A stretch of DNA of 64,000 bases from Metaphire vulgaris (Eukaryota; Annelida; Clitellata; Crassiclitellata; Megascolecidae), in NCBI GenBank assembly GCA_018105865.1, contig CM030870.1, positions 5,566,120-5,630,119 of the forward strand, in the 5' to 3' direction. This document shows positions 44,021 to 53,880 of this stretch, piece by piece. Numbering within the stretch: the first letter of the stretch is position 1; every line of letters starts with the position of its first letter. The notes beneath the pieces were generated by a model, which ran no database searches, was not told where the DNA came from, and saw only the letters and a list, made by a program, of their open reading frames with translations. The position numbers were made by a program, and so were the translations under genes.

Positions 44021-44759
44021 CCTACTGAAGCCAGACTGCAACAGAAGCACTTCATTGACTCTATTCCTAATGGAAAACAAAAAGATATGTGCTGTCTGTG
44101 GCCACCCCAGCGAAGGTTTCAGGGGTACACGTGTTCGCACATACTGTTCCGACCGGTCCGCGACAACTGGGTACCGCCGATTGGGCCCCGGACAACTGGG
44201 CCCGCCAACTGGGTAACGGGACATCTGGGTAACGGGACATCTGGGTAACGGGACATCTGGGCCCCGTACAATAGAGAAAGAGAGAAAGGTGTTGATGAAT
44301 GGAATAGGCAACGACTATTTTGGTTTGCCGGTTTTATGCTTTAACATCATAAATGTCTGCAGGGATACAGCGAATGCTCAGTGCTTCTTAATCTTAAGTC
44401 CATATAAGCCTGTAGTAACTATAGGTTGTATTTACGATCAAAGAAACAGCACCTCCTCCCATTAAGAATTTGTACTCAATTTGTAGCCGATGACAGGCTA
44501 AAAGAAGACAGACCACCCGAAGTTTTACAACAACCCTCATTTATTATTAGGCATAAGTCGAGTTCGATAGTGCGGGGCCCAGATGTCCCGTTACCCAGAT
44601 GTCCCGTTACCCAGATGTCCCGTTACCCAGTTGGCGGGCCCAGTTGTCCGGGGCCCAATCGGCGTTACCCAGTTGTCCTGACCCGGTTCCGACAGCAATG
44701 TTGGCCTTTGCATTGGAGACTGCTTTAGAAAATATCATACTCTCACTGTTTACAAGTAG
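44021..44759 (+). pseudogene. piggyBac transposase C-terminal Cys-rich domain, broken
   Basis: Reading from 44021: E-A-R-L-Q-Q-K-H-F-I-D-S-I-P-N-G-K, then, after a one-base shift at an A run (about 44077-44083), I-C-A-V-C-G-H-P. It continues up to T-Y-C-S-D at 44153, is interrupted by the foldback element, and resumes at 44694 with S-N-V-G-L-C-I-G-D-C-F-R-K-Y-H-T to a TAG. The order R-L-x-x-x-H-F, C-x-x-C, C, L-C-x-x-x-C-F-x-x-Y-H-T is the zinc-binding C-terminal domain of piggyBac transposases. The catalytic aspartate domain is absent. Frameshift, deletion and insertion all make it non-functional. Confidence 0.8.
44154..44685. mobile_element. Foldback element with 113-bp inverted arms inside the piggyBac relic
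   Basis: The arms 44154-44266 and 44573-44685 are close reverse complements; each carries three copies of gggtaacgggacatct-type units and several aactggg motifs. The exact 8-bp duplication gttccgac (44146-44153, 44686-44693) splits the transposase frame, and deleting one copy plus the element restores continuity. The 306-bp loop has no transposase frame. Confidence 0.88.
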
Positions 44760-44980
44760 CATTGGTGTAAATACATTTATACATACACTATTATTTTGAA
44801 CTTAATATTCATATAATTATATTTCATGCTATATCGAAAAATTTTGGTTTTCGTAAAAAAATTCACTTTTCTGGGGTTGTGTTCGAAAATAATTCACCCG
44901 CAAAAGGGTTAATAGTCAAAACAGCAGATCTTCCTTTTAACGGGCTCGGTTATAGCGCTTACTCAGTTATACATTACCGT

Positions 44981-45315
44981 CAGTGTTTATTCTAGGCCCT
45001 TTGGGGGGGGGGGGAATTTCCCCTTAAATGAAAAAATTCCCCCCAAGTTTTTTATATGTTGCATAGGGAGATGGAAATGTCCCCCCAAAAGTGTGGCGAC
45101 AGGTTTTTTTATTTTTCGGAGAAGGGAAACAATAAGGAAGACTGCCACAGAGCGTTTAAGAAGGGAAACGGGTATATGACCTTTTTGCTCGTCACCACAT
45201 TTTTATAGGAAGATTACCTTGTTTTTGCTCGTCAAGACTTTTGAGACGTCAAACCTTGCCCCCCCCCAAACACTTCAAAATCCCCCCAATGTCAAGGTGG
45301 CTAGAATAAACACGG
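44981..45315. mobile_element. Family D element, long form
   Basis: CAGTGTTTATTCTAGG ... CTAGAATAAACACGG is flanked by attaccgt and agtaccgt (7 of 8). It is longer than the ~170-190-bp copies, with two copies of the shared motif (about 45177-45194 and 45222-45238). Confidence 0.85.
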
Positions 45316-45684
45316 AGTACCGTAATCATGTACGTTTCCGTGTGATGCGCTACAGTATTGAATGGTAAGGGCCGACTCTAGCCAACCCTAGCTAAAATGG
45401 TACCGCAGACAAAGCATACATTTTGTACTGTTATAATATCAAAGGTAATATCGGCTTAATACTTACTACTGCAAAGTTTAAAAATACAAGTTGAATCGTT
45501 ATAACTTGAAAAGGTACAATGAAATCAAACAATAATAAATAAGCCAATTATATTTTAATCTGTTCCATAAGGGAACGTCTTGAATTTAAATCAAAACAGG
45601 TGTTGTAATTAAATTTCTTATTACAAATTGCACGGACTGACGACCCTTGGATTTGGCGCCCTAGTCAGCGCGATTTGTGGAGGG

Positions 45685-45795
45685 GGATGGGATTCCCCCC
45701 ACTGCCTAACTGCATCCCCCTACTGCTACATCCCCCACCACTTCATCCCCCCACTGCTACATTTCCCCAACAACTACATCCCCCAAGCTCGAAAT
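45685..45795. repeat. Minisatellite of catccccc-actgcta units
   Basis: About five repeats of roughly 20 bp, variants of actgctacatccccc. Any protein read through it is an artefact. The rest of 45316-46239 holds no recognised gene. Confidence 0.75.
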
Positions 45796-46239
45796 ATTCC
45801 CCCCACTGCTCCAGGTCACAAATCGCACCCTAGATATAACGTACCTCGAATTTCGGCTTCTAAATTTTATAGACTCGCTATAACGAAGTTTTACTGTATG
45901 CAATGTAGGCATGCCTTGGTTTTTGTTTCAATTCTGTATTTGTAACTCACTTTACATTTCGATTTCATTTCGAATATTGGTCATATATTTTTAATATAGG
46001 AACTGGAGGCTTTTAACTATACGAATTTTCTTTTGTTACTAAATAGAATGAATTTTATTTGATGCTCTGATAATAACGTTGAGACAATGTCAATCTATTC
46101 GTCACCGTCAAGCATACGTTAACATTTATCGATAGTGAGACGACGACTCTGTTGATGATAACTGAGATTTAAGCTTAAATGAATAACGTTAGGCTACTTT
46201 GACAACGCTGTTAATTAATACCGAAATAATGGTCTTACG

Positions 46240-46419
46240 CAGTGTTTTATACAGCCCTGTTAGGATGGGAGATTCCCCCAGCCCAAAACACACCCTCAAA
46301 ATCCCCCCGCCCCAAATCGCAGCACTTAAAATGTTTTCCATTGAACTGTGTCTCTTCCCCTCCAGCCAAGTCAATTTCGCCCCCCCCCGTCAAAGGCCTG
46401 GAGTCTAGATAAAACACTG
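46240..46419. mobile_element. Family F MITE
   Basis: CAGTGTTTTATACAGCCC ... GTCTAGATAAAACACTG; flanks gtcttacg and gtctcttg match 5 of 8. The interior (cctcaaaatccccc, ccaaatcgcagcac) matches 40538-40706. Confidence 0.8.
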
Positions 46420-46854
46420 GTCTCTTGCAGTGAAAATTTGATTATACTCTGAAGTCAATGGTGAATATGATTGTTTATGTTGAAGGAACATGCAGTCCTA
46501 CGAAAGTTCTCAGATCTGGGTCAATGTTGCACGGTTGCTGCTGTTATTAGAGATTTTACGGTCTCTTCGAGTTTCAATATGCTTGCTCTTCTTTATTGCT
46601 AGAAGTTCGTTGGAATCGCGTCGTTCGCTACAAAACATCGACCGGAACACAGCGCCTGTCATATGACGCATGTCACTCACGATCGAGCGACTTGTTTATG
46701 CTACAGGATTTGGCAAGTCCTACGAACGCCATTGCGACGGCAACTTCTTAGCATAGGGGCCCCGACTATTTTTCATAGACTTGGACTAGTCTAGTGCACC
46801 AAAATATGGGGCCCACTGGGGAGCCAGGCATTCAATAGGGGGCACGGGGTCCCT

Positions 46855-46884
46855 GAGTCTCCTCCATATATCTGTGACTGACTG

Positions 46885-46974
<90 letters not shown>

Positions 46975-47026
46975 GTCTGTGTGTGTGTCCTGTAGTCTCC
47001 TCCATATATCTGTGACTGACTGGCGG

Positions 47027-47108
<82 letters not shown>

Positions 47109-47140
47109 GTCTGTGTGTGTGTGTCCTGTATCCGCCACTA
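46855..47140. repeat. Tandem duplication with (TA)n(TG)n tracts
   Basis: Two units of about 140 bp, each with gtctcctccatatatctg, gactgactg, a long (at)n run, a (gt)n run, and gtccgtctgtgtgtgtgtcc. Remnants of a family A MITE flank it (gatttggcaag near 46708; ccgccact near 47132). Confidence 0.9.
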
Positions 47141-47226
47141 GTCGCTCTTGAGTGAATAAGAGTCTATGCGTCACATGACAGGCGCTTTGTAGGAACGACG
47201 TATATGATCATCTGTATATATGGATG

Positions 47227-47227
<1 letters not shown>

Positions 47228-47262
<35 letters not shown>
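47228..47262. repeat. (AT)n microsatellite
   Basis: About 16 at dinucleotides, followed by a (CA)n/(CAT)n fragment. Confidence 0.9.
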
Positions 47263-47263
<1 letters not shown>

Positions 47264-47609
47264 ATCTATGTACATACACACACATCATCATCATATATAT
47301 CCGTTTCCTGTTGACTTTATTGCCTTTCCGGTTTTCAATTAAAAAGCTATAAAGCTATATAGCCTATAAGTTCATTGCCTATAATAAACACTCTTGATTT
47401 TAAGCAAATGGCTGACCAAAGATACAAGTCTCAAATTCAAACTTTCGCTACGATTTAAAATTGCCATCAATCGATGTCTATTATTGAAATCGTGGACTTC
47501 GAATAGTTCACTGGTAGATAATTTGGTACAAATGAAGAGGCCATGTACTAGTTAAGCTATGAGGCCCATACTCTGGCCCTGAAGGCGGTCGGCCCAAGTA
47601 GGCTTAGGG

Positions 47610-48443
47610 TAGGGTTGCCAGACGTCCTCCAAAAGGAGGACTTGTCCTCCTTTTTAGGTCCGTGTCCTCCGTCCTCCCGGCAAAGCTAAAAATTGTAAAA
47701 TGTCCTCCTTTTGAGCTTTTGTATGCTATCAATTTTCGTTCTCGCGGTATTGACGAATTTCATACGTTTTAGCCCGTTATCTCAGTTTACCAAATCATCG
47801 ATATTAAAATAGCGTTAGAATAATAATATCAATATCGATTGTCCAAAGTCCCAAAATACTCGACTCTCGTCATTCTATCTCTAGTGTCTATGCAATAGTC
47901 TATGGTCAAAATGTTAATTTCATTTCCAGTAGCAAACGCAGAGACTGTAAACAGTAAACGGCTAGTCATCATCAGCCATACAACTCGATGACCTAGCTAG
48001 GGCCGTACATAAATTACGTAGCGCGATTTTGGCACTTTCTTGACCCCCCTACGTAACACGATGTAACAAAACGTCAGACCCCTCAATTAAAACGTAACAA
48101 CGGGCTGACCCCCATTTTCGTCCTCCAAAAGTCTTGACAAGCAAAAATAAACATATCCTTGTATTTTTTCCTCTCGATAAACCCTGACCAAAAAAAACAG
48201 GTCATCCTTGTTTTTTCTCTTCAAAATCTCTGACAAGCCAAAAACGGTCACTTAAATTTTTGCGTTACGTAACATTTCCGGAACCCCCGTCGTCACACTT
48301 CGTAACAAATGGCCGGACTTCCCCAACCGCGTAACGTAATTTATGGCCAAATGAAGCTGGTTTCATGTATACAATGTCCTCCTCTGTCCTCCTTTTCGTC
48401 TGGCTCTGTCCTCCTTTGGCTACCCATGCATCTGGCAACCCTA
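47610..48443. mobile_element. hAT-like element with TAGGGTTGCCAGA ends
   Basis: The left TAGGGTTGCCAGACG and right CATCTGGCAACCCTA have an exact duplication gcttaggg (47602-47609, 48444-48451). Both ends are followed by several copies of gtcctcc. A separate element with gggccgtacataaattacg ends is nested inside (about 48000-48349). No transposase frame. Confidence 0.92.
48000..48349. mobile_element. Nested element with GGCCGTACATAAATTACG ends
   Basis: ggccgtacataaattacg at the left and cgtaatttatggcc at the right are inverted. The interior has three variants of the shared motif (near 48134, 48188 and 48231). It is distantly like the family H ends at 62751-63419. Confidence 0.7.
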
Positions 48444-48449
48444 GCTTAG

Positions 48450-49075
48450 GGTTTAAGAAAGTTATATGCCTGCAATCCTCCATACGGGGCTTATATTAAA
48501 ATGATTAACTGTTTTATCAAATTCTGGTTGACAATAAGTTTGCAGGGTTACAAAGCCGCTGAAGTGGGACGCCGTTCCAAACATTTTATGAAACCCTACG
48601 TTTCAAATTTAATCTTATTTCCCAATAACGGTAGGAAAGCGTCTGTCGACCATTTTGCTCTGAAACTCCAATAACAATAGGAAATCTCAATTGGCAGTAA
48701 CACTTCTTAGCTAGCGGTTAAGCGATTTTGCCATACTCATTAAGACTCTTATGACGCGTAACAAAGGTGTGTTCCTGGCAAAATTTTAAAATATAATTTT
48801 CAAGAAATTTCAACATCCATTTCTCTCATTTTGTCTTATTTGGCAAAACGTGAAAAATTCTGCCTAATATGTTTACTACATTTTCACTCAAATTATTAAA
48901 TCGCAGCTTTTGTTCTGCCATTTATTCAAAACTCAGAAGGTTCTTTTAAACTAACGTTCGCCAGATTGTCTACTGCATATTTTGATATCACATGCTACGA
49001 CTAGGGTCGCGGCACGTTGCAAAACCGCTGAAGTGGGCCGCTATTCCAAAATGTTTGGGAAACCCTGCCTTAGAA
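48450..49075. repeat. hAT-like repeat with tttgggaaaccctg end
   Basis: The block shares about 260 bp in inverted orientation with 38345-38690 and further sequence (about 48800-48990) with 62095-62270. It contains two versions of the same right end, ccaaacattttatgaaaccct and ccaaaatgtttgggaaaccct, so two related copies are probably fused. Confidence 0.65.
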
Positions 49076-49374
49076 CATGACCCTTTTAAAACGCTATTGC
49101 AATCCTATAAAAGCGTGAATCGATTATAACCTTCCGAAATATAGGTTCGTGTGCGAATTCAGCACATTTTCATTGGTATTAGCGGTGTCTCATTCAATCA
49201 ATAATTATTCATCCCTGTGCGTTGTGGTGCAATTATAATGAAAATTGTTCTGAAAGCAGCGGGTGTCCTTAAATATCGCTTTGTGAACACGTCTACGGTC
49301 TGTGTGGCAATATCGCAGCGAGCATAGATTTATTATAATACACTGGATGCCGTCTATCTATGGCAAAGTCAGGC

Positions 49375-49440
49375 CAAAGTTGAAGCCAGTTTGCATGGAT
49401 GGTGTGTCAAGAAATGTTTACCCCGCAGATATCTTGAAGA
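49375..49440. repeat. Inverted partial copy of the 50464-50697 sequence
   Basis: gccagtttgcatggatggtg, gtcaagaaatgttta and cccgcagatatcttgaa match, with few differences, the reverse complement of about 50510-50575. Confidence 0.85.
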
Positions 49441-49494
49441 CCTCATAATTCTTTAGCGCTATCATATTTATTTGAGTGCAGCGCCTACTAGGTA

Positions 49495-50118
49495 ATGGAA
49501 CAAGTGGGAAAGTTTACATATCTTGGCACAATTATATCAGAAGACTGCTCCCTAGAGGAAGAAATAAAGGCCAGATTGACAAAAGGAAGGGTTGCCATCA
49601 GAAAAATGAAGAACATTTGGAAAGACAATAATATCAGCATGAGAACAAAGAAGAGGATAATCGAGAGTGTTGCATGGAGTACAGCATCATATGGATGTGA
49701 AAGTTGGACTCTGAAAAGAAAAATACAGAGAAGAATAGAAGCTTTTGAAATGTACTCATTACGTACCATGCAAAGCATAAGCTGGAGAGATAGGAAAACC
49801 AATGAGGAGGTTTTGAAAATGTCAGGCACGGAAAGACGTTTCCTCAACATGTGCAAAAGAAGGAAGCTGCAATACTTCGGACACGTACAGCGGAACAGCG
49901 ACACTAGGTCAACATTGGAGAGGACAATCCAACAAGGAATTATGTCGGGAACTAGACGAAGAGGGCGACCAGGAGAAAGATGGACGGATGACGTGGAAGA
50001 GTGGACAGGAATGAAAATGTCAGCAGCAGTCAAGAAGACAGAAGATCGACATGGTTGGAGGAAAGAAATTCATGCTGTCACCTTAACTTCAGTTCATGAA
50101 GGAACAAGGAGAAGATGA
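49495..50118 (+). CDS. LINE reverse transcriptase, C-terminal part
   Basis: An open frame of about 207 codons, the first of them ATG, reads F-T-Y-L-G-T-I-I-S-E-D, Y-G-C-E-S-W-T-L, R-R-I-E-A-F-E-M-Y, R-R-K-L-Q-Y-F-G-H-V-Q-R and R-R-R-G-R-P-G-E-R-W-T-D-D. This is the well-known C-terminal region of non-LTR reverse transcriptases often mis-annotated as craniofacial development protein 2-like. The catalytic domains are missing upstream, so the element is 5'-truncated. The frame is intact. It is bracketed by inverted copies of an unrelated ~65-bp sequence. Confidence 0.85.
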   Translation: MEQVGKFTYLGTIISEDCSLEEEIKARLTKGRVAIRKMKNIWKDNNISMRTKKRIIESVAWSTASYGCESWTLKRKIQRRIEAFEMYSLRTMQSISWRDRKTNEEVLKMSGTERRFLNMCKRRKLQYFGHVQRNSDTRSTLERTIQQGIMSGTRRRGRPGERWTDDVEEWTGMKMSAAVKKTEDRHGWRKEIHAVTLTSVHEGTRRR

Positions 50119-50463
50119 TGAGCGCCTACTTAGATATGGACGACGTCACCGAATATGGTGTACCATAGTTGCTTTAAATGTGTTCCGTTTGATCTTTTAC
50201 TCATATTTTCCACAATTCTTATTCGTGCCAATTGATTTCCGAATATAAATACTATAATCGTATCGTAAAAGTAGATTTTAGGTCGATTATTAAGTTTGAA
50301 GCCGTTTTGTGCAGTGCTGATTTATACGACTTAAGACTATGTTACTATGTGACCTATGTCTATGTAATTTTCGAAGGCAGCGACTGCGCAACGTCGCGGC
50401 TATTCGCATAAATCAGACGATCAATTACACAATATTTTAAACAACTAGTCCACACTAAATAAG

Positions 50464-50697
50464 TTAAACGGCTAAACGATATCCGTTCCAACAGTGTACC
50501 AAAATTTTCAAGATTTCAGCGGGATAAACATTTCTTGACACACCATCCATGCAAACTGGCCTCACTTTCTGATACCATAGACTCTGTCTTGTGATATTAA
50601 AGTCTATGGCAGCGAGGACGTCATAAAAATCTTTTGTCGAGTCTTCGTAATAAAACGATATGCCATGAAATTCTACATTCTGTTCGGTCAAAGTCAT
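50464..50697 (-). other. Small unidentified ORF, 77 codons
   Basis: A minus-strand frame from an ATG to a stop, with no low-complexity composition, includes F-H-G-I-S-F-Y-Y-E-D, Y-D-V-L-A-A-I-D-F-N-I and V-C-M-D-G-V-S-R-N-V-Y-P-A. Part of the same sequence recurs at 49375-49440 on the other strand, where the frame is cut short. I do not recognise it. It may be a domesticated or transduced gene fragment, or part of a repeat. Confidence 0.3.
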
Positions 50698-50897
50698 TTC
50701 TTGTAAACAACGCAGTCGATGGCTGAGCGAACCCGGTGCTGTTCATATCCATGCCTTATGTCCTTGTATAAAGAACATCAATTCATTGGAGGCCGAATCA
50801 GTCTATAGATCCTATATTTTATCCAGTCCACACGAAATTGAACCCGCCTAATTAGCCTCCCAAACCACTTTAAATCACATTGTTATTGTTGCTGTTT

Positions 50898-50898
50898 T

Positions 50899-50941
<43 letters not shown>

Positions 50942-50943
50942 TA
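50898..50943. repeat. (TTTA)n microsatellite
   Basis: About eleven ttta units, preceded by ctcccaaaccactttaaatc, which resembles the repeat near 62040 in inverse. Confidence 0.9.
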
Positions 50944-51007
50944 ACTGACAACTTATATACCGCAGTATGCGTGACAGAAGGTCAAAATCAAGAGCACTTT
51001 ACAGCAG

Positions 51008-51128
51008 TTATTATTATTATTATTGTAATTATTATTATTATTATTATTATTATTATTGTAATTATTATTATAATAATAATAATAATAATAATTATTATTA
51101 TTATAATTATTATTATTATTATTATTAT
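51008..51128. repeat. (ATT)n/(AAT)n microsatellite, palindromic
   Basis: att triplets, then aat triplets, then att again, with interspersed gtaatt and tataatt. Confidence 0.95.
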
Positions 51129-51285
51129 GGTCTGTCCATAGCCGTAGTCACGCGATTTTGGCAGGTTTTTTAAACTCCCCCTCGTCATACATCGCCACAA
51201 AAGGTCAGACTCCCTCAAATATTACGTTACGTCAGTACATGCTCCCGCTTGCACACCAATTTTGTCAGTGACGTAGCTACGGGGC

Positions 51286-51489
51286 AGGGGCGTAGCGACG
51301 GGGGGAGGTATATCGGTATATATACCCTCCGCCCCCCCCCCCAAAAAAAAATCAGTCTACCTTAACAAATTTTATGAGATTTACATGTGGTTATATGTGG
51401 TTTATATGGTTTCTGTGGTAAATAGTTAAGATTTATACCCACCCAAAATATTTATACCCTCCCAAATCAAATTTCTGGCTACACCCCTG
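51286..51489. mobile_element. Family C MITE with exact target duplication
   Basis: CAGGGGCGTAGCGACGG ... GGCTACACCCCTG has exact ctacgggg (51278-51285, 51490-51497). The target itself looks like the left end of an older family B element (cagtgacgtagc at 51268). Confidence 0.94.
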
Positions 51490-51951
51490 CTACGGGGCAC
51501 GGGAAGCCAGCCCTCCCCCTCTTCGGATCGGGACCGGTCGTGAGAATCGTCCAAATCCTGTGAATAGTTGGGGTAGGGGTTGTATGCGGCCACCCCTGCC
51601 ACCCTCACCCCAGGCCCCAGCCCCCACTTCCACGCTACATACTTGAGGAAGAATCAGTCTTTCAGTATTCTCAGTTTCATTTCACTCGTTTTATAAGCAA
51701 AATGTACAAGTACATTGATCTGCAGTAGCAAGGTTTGGCCACATTCAGTAGCAGATAGTTATAGGCTCTAAAAACACTTGAGCAGACACAAAAGCGAAGC
51801 AGAATACGAACCAGAAATCTTTGAAGGGCCAGGCAGCAAAGACATCTGAGTTGTGACTTTGCTGGGGCCAAGGGGGAGGGGTTAATCCCCCAGAAAATCT
51901 CCATCAATCAAAGTCTCTTGGCACTTCAATTAAAACTTCAAAGGTTTTCAA

Positions 51952-52225
51952 CAGGAACGTCATTTCATTATTTTCTAAGGGGGGAGGAAGACTTTCGACT
52001 GAAATGCAGGCAGTATTTTTTAAAAATACCTATGCAGTATGCAAATTATTTTTGTCCATAGTACATGCTACATACGACACTACACAGTACAGGTACATAC
52101 CAGTGATTGTAATAAAATTATAAAATCAATTGAGAACACAATGAATTTAAAAACACTAAAATTCTTCCAAAAAAATTAAATTATAAAGCAAAAGCCCCCA
52201 TGACCCCTCCCAAATGACATCCCTG
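51952..52225. mobile_element. Family G MITE
   Basis: CAGGAACGTCATTT ... AAATGACATCCCTG; flanks gttttcaa and gttttaaa (7 of 8). Confidence 0.88.
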
Positions 52226-52307
52226 GTTTTAAACCATGTTCTGGATACCTGTTGTCAAACTGCTTTAGAAGAGTCTAAGGAAGACCGAACATTCATACAT
52301 GTACACA

Positions 52308-52660
52308 GTGGCGGCTCCACCGGGGTCTAGGAGGGGCCCGTGCCCCCTATTGAGTGCCCCCCAGTTGGAACCTATACTCAATGATGCATACATTAAACAA
52401 CAAATGGTTGGCCCCCCATGATTAGAAGTTGCATTCACTACATGTACAGTACGAGACAACGCAGCCATCACCATCACAAATCTGTGGCGGCGGCGGAGAG
52501 GTAATGCACACCCATCCCCCAGTGGCGGCTCCACCGGGGCCAGAGAGAGCCTGGCCCCTCAGGGCTAGTTGGGACCTAACTTAACACATACATTAAACAA
52601 CAAATGGTTGGCCCCATGATTAGAAGTTGCCCCAACCCCCCAAGATGTCTGCACATAAAA
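52308..52660. mobile_element. Two 3'-incomplete family A MITEs in tandem
   Basis: Left ends cagtggcggctccaccgg occur at about 52308 and 52521, each followed by the family core aacaaatggttgg and gattagaagttgc. The right end is missing in both, unlike the other copies. Confidence 0.75.
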
Positions 52661-52855
52661 ATGTAATCTTGTCAGTCAGCACCATAGAGAATCACAAGTA
52701 ATCGCAATTCTGGTTTTAGCAGCCCCCACCATTTAAAATATCCTGGCGCCGCCCCTCACATAAATAATTGGACTCATTAAAAAGTATTAATATCCGACAC
52801 AGCCACACAATTCACAGAAATTGTGAATATACTCGTAAACCTCTTGAGGTAAATA

Positions 52856-53361
52856 TGTTACAGTCAAAACGTGTAATTAGTCATTACTCGAAATGACTAA
52901 AAGTTTCAGTCATTGTGTGTAATGACCAGTGTTTAATCTAGGTCGTTTCCGGGGGGAATTGCCCTTTTCCCCCGGAAATTTCAAATTCCCCTCGGAAATT
53001 TTGGAATACTACATGGACTAACAGCGGCCCCTAGCAGAATTCCCCGGGCTCTTTGTCAGTTCCCCCCTCCGGTTTTTTCAGTTCCCCCCGGAGTCCAGGA
53101 GTCTGGATTAAACACTGGTAATGACTAATGTCTAATGACTAAAATAACGAGTCATTTCATGGAATGACTAACTTTTCCAATGATTTATTTCACACTATGA
53201 CTGACCGCTATATATTCGCTAATATAATCCTACAAGACTGCGATTTCCGCGTCTCAGGCTGCGTTAATGCATGAAATGATTGACACTGTTGGTCATTACA
53301 CACAATGACTGAAACTTTTGGTCATTTCGTGCAATGACTAATTACACATTTGACTGTAACA
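52856..53361. mobile_element. Long-inverted-repeat MITE with TA target (Tc1/mariner-like)
   Basis: The left TGTTACAGTCAAAACGTG and right CACATTTGACTGTAACA arms continue for about 70 bp as inverted repeats (tgactaaaagtttcagtcat / atgactgaaacttttggtc). Each end is bordered by TA. The left arm is interrupted by the family E MITE at 52927-53117. Confidence 0.78.
52927..53117. mobile_element. Family E MITE with exact target duplication
   Basis: CAGTGTTTAATCTAGG ... CTGGATTAAACACTG has exact gtaatgac (52919-52926, 53118-53125). Confidence 0.93.
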
Positions 53362-53478
53362 TATACATTATACATTATAGTTTATACAGTGCTAAACCGA
53401 CTGCATAGTCGTTATTTCGTACAATGGCTTTTCTTCCATTGTCGGCCTCGCTGTTTCTACTGCAATTGCTCTCATAAA

Positions 53479-53683
53479 CAGTGGTGTAGCCAGCTTATGC
53501 AAAGTGGGGTTGTTAAGTGGAGGCACTATGCAACTGAACGCCAGCGGGAGCCGCGGCCGACTCCTCACTACACCCCCCCTCTTCAACAAAAAGTCAACGG
53601 ATTTGCATCAATTGTGTTGGTCATATTTTTTTTGAAATGGGGTTGTTTGAACAACCCCAAACAACCCCGTGGCTACGCTACTG
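53479..53683. mobile_element. Family B MITE, CAGTGGTGTAGCC subtype
   Basis: CAGTGGTGTAGCCAGC ... GTGGCTACGCTACTG has exact ctcataaa (53471-53478, 53684-53691). The same interior occurs inverted at 6402-6580. Confidence 0.93.
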
Positions 53684-53880
53684 CTCATAAACCGGTCTCA
53701 ACGTTTGTTAATGATTTCGGGGCTCTCTGAATTGGCATCATAAAAGAATAGTAAGATGTTACATTAATTGGTAAAGCTGCATGCTAAAAAAATAATAATG
53801 ATACAAAATACAAGTTTGGCAAGTACAGTATTTGCTAAGTCTGACTACTGATAAAAAATAGCGACAATAGAGAAACTGAG

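Larger units (their letters stand above)
43699..44908 (+). mobile_element. piggyBac-type element (TTAA target), internally deleted
   Basis: The left end follows TTAA (43695-43698) with CCCTTTTATGGGT; the right end reads ACCCGCAAAAGGG before TTAA (44909-44912). These are 13-bp inverted repeats differing at two positions, and TTAA is the piggyBac target. Just inside the left end, gggtaaagcaccatatatg and gggtaaaacaccatatatg form a direct sub-terminal repeat. The interior keeps only the C-terminal end of a transposase (44021-44759) and has received a foldback insertion. It cannot move on its own. Confidence 0.82.

Noticed and set aside
44426..44799. ORFs across the foldback arms (and the minus-strand frame at 43997-44311)
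   Set aside because: Produced by GC-rich inverted repeat arms; no resemblance to a protein family.
45628..45945. 105-codon Pro/His-rich frame
   Set aside because: Crosses a short C-rich minisatellite; no conserved motif.
46791..47174. Frame with Thr-His and Tyr-Ile repeats
   Set aside because: Translation of (TG)n and (TA)n tracts.
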